From Paracoccus sp. R12_2 (GTDB taxonomy: Bacteria; Pseudomonadota; Alphaproteobacteria; Rhodobacterales; Rhodobacteraceae): a stretch of 64,000 nt of DNA. The translations under genes and the position numbers were made by a program. How positions within the stretch are numbered: the stretch's first letter is position 1; each line of letters begins with the position of its first letter. Under the pieces are notes generated by a model. It was not told the origin of the DNA. It did no database searches and saw only the letters and a program-made list of their open reading frames with translations. The stretch lies in contig NZ_JAGHRA010000017.1 of NCBI RefSeq assembly GCF_017744015.1, positions 39,641 to 103,640 of the forward strand, given 5' to 3'. Positions 60,843 to 64,000 of this stretch are shown here, in pieces.

Positions 60843-61979
60843 ATGCGAATACTTCATACAGCAGATCTGCACCTGGGGCGGCAGTTCATGGGGTTGAGCC
60901 TCGAGGATGATCATGAGGTTATCCTGGGTCAGATCCTTGAAGCGCTTGTGGCCGAACGGGCCGATGTTCTTGTCATTGCGGGGGACGTTTTTGACCGTGC
61001 CTCGCCGCCCAATTCGTCGATCCGGCAGTTCAATCGTTTTCTCAAGCGCGTGGCGGAGGAGACCGAAGCCGCTGTGGTGATGATCTCTGGAAATCACGAT
61101 TCTGGCGACCGGATCGAGGCAATGTCTGTCTTTTCCACCGCGTCTCGTGTGCTGGTGCGCGGGATTGCCGACGCGGTAGAGGCGCCACTGGTGCTGCGTG
61201 ACGCGCAAGGCGAGATCGCCTTTTCCGCACTGCCCTTTTCCTATGAATACGCCGCACGCGAGGTGTTCGGGGATGAAAGCATTAATGCGCCAGCGGAAGT
61301 CGTTGCCGCTCAGATCGCTGCGGCGAGGAGGCAGGTGCCTGATGGGGCGCGTTGGGTCGTCGTGGCCCATGCTTTCGTCGCGGGGGGTGCGGTTGGCGAG
61401 ACCGAGCGGGCCTTGACGCGAGTCGGGGGTATCGAAACTGTTCCCTCCGATGTCTTCGACGGGGCGGACTATGTTGCACTAGGACATTTGCACAAGCCGC
61501 AGGAAGTGGGCGCGAGCCATATTCGTTACTCCGGCGCACCGCTCGCTTTCGGGTTCGACGAGGCAGGAAACGAAAAATCAATGACTGTCGTCGATCTGCA
61601 GGCTGAAGGGGCCGAGATCCGCACCGTGCCGTTCCGACCGATCCGGCAAGTGCGCTCGCTTACCGGGGAATTCTCGGAACTTCTGGAGGGAACGCCGTCT
61701 GATGATTTCATCCAGGCCATCCTGACGGATGAGAACCCTCTGATCGATCCGATGAAGCGGTTGCGCGCGACCTATCCCAATGCTTGCCATCTGGCCTATG
61801 CCCGGCAGGAGCGCGCGGCGGAGACCGAGGCGCTCGGCAGCGGGCGGGCCACTGTGACGCCGATCGAGATGATTGGCGACTTCGTGAAGGTTGTGCGCGG
61901 CCGGGAACCAAACGCCACCGAAGTCGCGATCGTCGCGGAAAAGCTCCACGCAGTAGCCTCCGGGGAGGAGCAGACATGA
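60843..61979 (+). CDS. sbcD: SbcD-type exonuclease subunit
   Basis: This 378-aa metallophosphoesterase of the SbcD/Mre11 family has the metal-binding motifs HTADLHLG near residue 5, VIAGDVFDRA, ISGNHDSGDR, VVAHAFV and ALGHLHKPQ. All are present, so it should be active. SbcD with SbcC cleaves DNA ends and hairpins. The start is 12 bp after the palindromic operator. The gene overlaps sbcC by 4 bp. Next to a WYL repressor and SIR2-HerA it looks like part of a defence island rather than housekeeping repair. Confidence 0.92.
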   Translation: MRILHTADLHLGRQFMGLSLEDDHEVILGQILEALVAERADVLVIAGDVFDRASPPNSSIRQFNRFLKRVAEETEAAVVMISGNHDSGDRIEAMSVFSTASRVLVRGIADAVEAPLVLRDAQGEIAFSALPFSYEYAAREVFGDESINAPAEVVAAQIAAARRQVPDGARWVVVAHAFVAGGAVGETERALTRVGGIETVPSDVFDGADYVALGHLHKPQEVGASHIRYSGAPLAFGFDEAGNEKSMTVVDLQAEGAEIRTVPFRPIRQVRSLTGEFSELLEGTPSDDFIQAILTDENPLIDPMKRLRATYPNACHLAYARQERAAETEALGSGRATVTPIEMIGDFVKVVRGREPNATEVAIVAEKLHAVASGEEQT

Positions 61980-64000
61980 GACCCATTCGCCTATCGCTTC
62001 AAGCCTTCGGGCCATTTGCCACAACCGAGGTAGTCGATTTCCGGTCCGCGCTGGAGACGGGTCTGTTTGGAATTTATGGTCAGACCGGCGCGGGAAAGTC
62101 GACGCTGTTTTCGGCGATGTCCTTCGCGCTATTCGGGGCGCCGACTAGGACTGATCAGGAACCACGTTCACTACGCTCGGATCACGCCGCTTCGGATCTA
62201 CCTACCGAAGTCGAATTTGTCTTTGAGCTGGGCACCAAGGCCTACCTGATCCGTCGTCGTCCGGCGCAGGAACGTCCGAAGGCACGCGGTGAAGGGACCA
62301 CTGAGGACGCGGCGGAAGCTTCTTTATTCGACGTCACCGGGATTCCGGTGGACACTCTTGGTCCGAGTCAGTCCGGCCGTGTCATTGCGGAAAAGAAGGT
62401 CTCGCTAGTAGGGCAGCAGGTCGAGGCGCTGCTTGGCTACGGGGCAGATCAGTTTCGACAGATCGTGCTCTTACCGCAAGGCAAGTTCGAGACGTTCCTG
62501 GCCGCAAAAACGGATGAGCGGGTCGAGATATTGCGGGATCTTTTCGACGTGAAGGTCTATCGCGATCTCGCCGCAAGGCTGAAGGAAGAAGCCTCAGCGG
62601 CAGAACGAGCGTTGCGCGACCAGCGCGCGCTCTACCTGGCTCGCCTCGAGGAACGCGGGTTCGAGAGCGCCGAAGCGCTTGAACTTGGGATTGCTGCAGC
62701 CGCAGCCGAAGTCGAAGAAAAGCAGGGCGTTCAGCGTGGTGCGGAGATGGCAAACGAAGCTGCGCGCAAAGCTCTGACCGAAGGCGAGCAAATCGAAAAG
62801 GCATTTTCTTCTGCCGACACGGCACAGCAGGCTGTCGATGATCTAGAAAAGAGAACGATCGAGGTCGAAGAGCTGGCCAAGCGCATTGAGGCTGTCCGGA
62901 ATGCCTTGCAGGCCCGTGATCTTGAGACGGCTTGGTGCGATGCGGAGCAGGATAGCCTGAAAGCGGTGGAGGCTGTCACGAAGGCCGAGGCGGAACTCAA
63001 CATCGCCACTGGCGCGAAGGAGTTGGCGGAAAAGAAACTTGCTGAGGCACAGTCTGGCGAGGACCGACGGCAACAAGTTCAGGCTGACCTGACAAGGTTG
63101 GAGGCGATCGAGAAGCAGGTCGGGCAGGCAGCGGATCTTAGAAGCGCGTTTGACGACGCTGTGAAGGACGAAGCTTCAGCGAAGAAGGCTCTGACCGAGG
63201 CCATTGATGCCCGAGAGAAGCTCAAGTCTCAGCGCGATGCGACCGATCTGGCGCTTGATCAAGCGCGAAAGACCGAAACGGAGCGAGGCCAGCTGACCGG
63301 TGAGCTGGCCGAGTTCAACCGAGAAAGGGTCAAGGCAGCGGCGTATGCTAGGGCGCAAGAAGCTGTCGCGGATGCTCAACGAAATGTTGAAGCGGCATCG
63401 AGTGAACTGGCGACAAGAACCGACGCGGCGCAAGCCGCTGATGCGACCTTGGTAGATGCCGAGGCACGGCTTTCGCGCACGCAAGCGATCATTCTCGCGG
63501 AAAAGTTGACCGAAGGGGCGCCCTGCCCTGTCTGTGGTTCCCATGATCATCCTGCGCCTGCCCATGGTGCGCCTGAACAATCTGGTTTGACAGAAGCGTT
63601 TCGGAGCGCTCAGGTTCAGGCTAGAATCGCCTCCGAAGCCAGAGTTCGGGCCGAAAGCGACCTCGGCAATTTCCGAATGCGGCTCGACGAAAAGAAGCGG
63701 GCGCTGGAGGAACAGGAGCGCCCTGAGCGCACGTTGGCGCAACTCGAAGCCGAAATCGCGCGGATTGAAGGCACCGTCGCCACGCTTGGAGAGGCGGTTG
63801 ATCTGGACGCGATGGCGGAGCAGTTGGCCGAGCTCAAGCGCAAGGTGACTGAGGCAGAAACCGGCGAGGCTTCGGCGCGCACCGCTGCGGGGAAAGCCGA
63901 GACCGCTCTTGCCGGCGCGCGCGCCAAGCTGGACACAGTGATTGAGGCCCTGCCGAAAGGTCTGCGCACGCCCGAGGCGGTTGTCGCTCGACGGGAGGCT
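61976..64000 (+). CDS. sbcC: SbcC-type ATPase, 3' end beyond the window
   Basis: Runs from ATG 61976, overlapping the sbcD stop, to the window end in one open frame (675 codons seen; family members are usually ~1000 aa or more). The N-terminus has Walker A GQTGAGKS at residues 35-42 within FGIYGQTGAGKSTLFSAMSFALFG. Next come LVGQQVEALLGYGADQFRQIVLLPQGKFETFLAA and a long coiled coil. A zinc-hook CPVC motif is at 517-520 (EGAPCPVCGSHDHP). The second coiled-coil arm and Walker B are cut off. It is the Rad50-like partner of SbcD. Confidence 0.92.
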   Translation, partial: MRPIRLSLQAFGPFATTEVVDFRSALETGLFGIYGQTGAGKSTLFSAMSFALFGAPTRTDQEPRSLRSDHAASDLPTEVEFVFELGTKAYLIRRRPAQERPKARGEGTTEDAAEASLFDVTGIPVDTLGPSQSGRVIAEKKVSLVGQQVEALLGYGADQFRQIVLLPQGKFETFLAAKTDERVEILRDLFDVKVYRDLAARLKEEASAAERALRDQRALYLARLEERGFESAEALELGIAAAAAEVEEKQGVQRGAEMANEAARKALTEGEQIEKAFSSADTAQQAVDDLEKRTIEVEELAKRIEAVRNALQARDLETAWCDAEQDSLKAVEAVTKAEAELNIATGAKELAEKKLAEAQSGEDRRQQVQADLTRLEAIEKQVGQAADLRSAFDDAVKDEASAKKALTEAIDAREKLKSQRDATDLALDQARKTETERGQLTGELAEFNRERVKAAAYARAQEAVADAQRNVEAASSELATRTDAAQAADATLVDAEARLSRTQAIILAEKLTEGAPCPVCGSHDHPAPAHGAPEQSGLTEAFRSAQVQARIASEARVRAESDLGNFRMRLDEKKRALEEQERPERTLAQLEAEIARIEGTVATLGEAVDLDAMAEQLAELKRKVTEAETGEASARTAAGKAETALAGARAKLDTVIEALPKGLRTPEAVVARREA

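Noticed and set aside
1..64000. CRISPR arrays, tRNA or rRNA genes
   Set aside because: I saw no regularly spaced direct repeats of CRISPR size and no cloverleaf-like or rRNA sequences. The 16-bp repeats near repA/repB are too few and fit partition sites.

Overview
The window looks like a mosaic plasmid or plasmid-derived accessory region from an alphaproteobacterium, most likely a Rhodobacterales/Roseobacter-group strain. The reasons are a complete repABC replicon, a strawberry-notch helicase/methylase with toprim and DUF2493 neighbours, two DUF736 genes, a DUF1403-ScpB pair, and VirD2/VirD4-type mobilisation genes, all in GC-rich DNA with tightly overlapping genes. The taxonomic call is inferred from family knowledge, not from a search.

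Layout. (1) 0.6-8.9 kb, plasmid backbone: methylase/helicase, toprim protein, DUF2493 protein, a toxin-antitoxin pair and DUF736 copy 1. (2) 9.1-18.0 kb, replicon: repA-repB-repC with three 16-bp candidate parS repeats, ParDE, a tyrosine recombinase with a lox-like inverted repeat beside it, DUF1403, ScpB plus a remnant of a second ScpB, and an HTH/PIN toxin-antitoxin pair. (3) 18.1-22.0 kb, scar zone: an IS66 element beside a cut-off gene end, a guanidinium exporter (gdx), and decayed fragments of an ArdA-like gene and a nuclease-toxin-like gene. (4) 22.0-30.9 kb, catabolic cassette: class III aminotransferase, AraC regulator, hydantoinase A/B and ABC transporter genes livG, livF and a truncated livH. 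(5) 31.0-33.4 kb: AbiEi/AbiEii and a pRiA4b ORF-3-like protein. (6) 33.5-49.6 kb: a 15.9-kb unit bounded by ~205-bp direct repeats, carrying six same-strand genes: TerB protein, BrxD-like ATPase and Lhr-like helicase (the Shango gene set), then an AddB-like nuclease, an AddA-like helicase-nuclease and an SF2 helicase with a possible C-terminal nuclease. (7) 50.0-56.3 kb, backbone again: DUF736 copy 2, a small ORF, a mobilisation accessory protein, VirD2-like relaxase and VirD4-like coupling protein. (8) 56.4-59.7 kb: SIR2-HerA defence genes plus a coupled KTSC gene. (9) 60.0-64.0 kb: a WYL regulator divergent from sbcDC across a palindrome; sbcC runs off the end.

How it works together. The replicon, partition genes, toxin-antitoxin pairs and recombinase would maintain the element. 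The relaxase, accessory protein and coupling protein would mobilise it; no type IV secretion genes are visible. Much of the accessory content is defence-related: AbiE, the six-gene Shango-like operon, SIR2-HerA-KTSC, and WYL-SbcCD. The strongest candidate for something undescribed is the six-gene operon, where a Shango core appears translationally linked to an AddAB-like module and a second helicase, all inside one direct-repeat-bounded unit.
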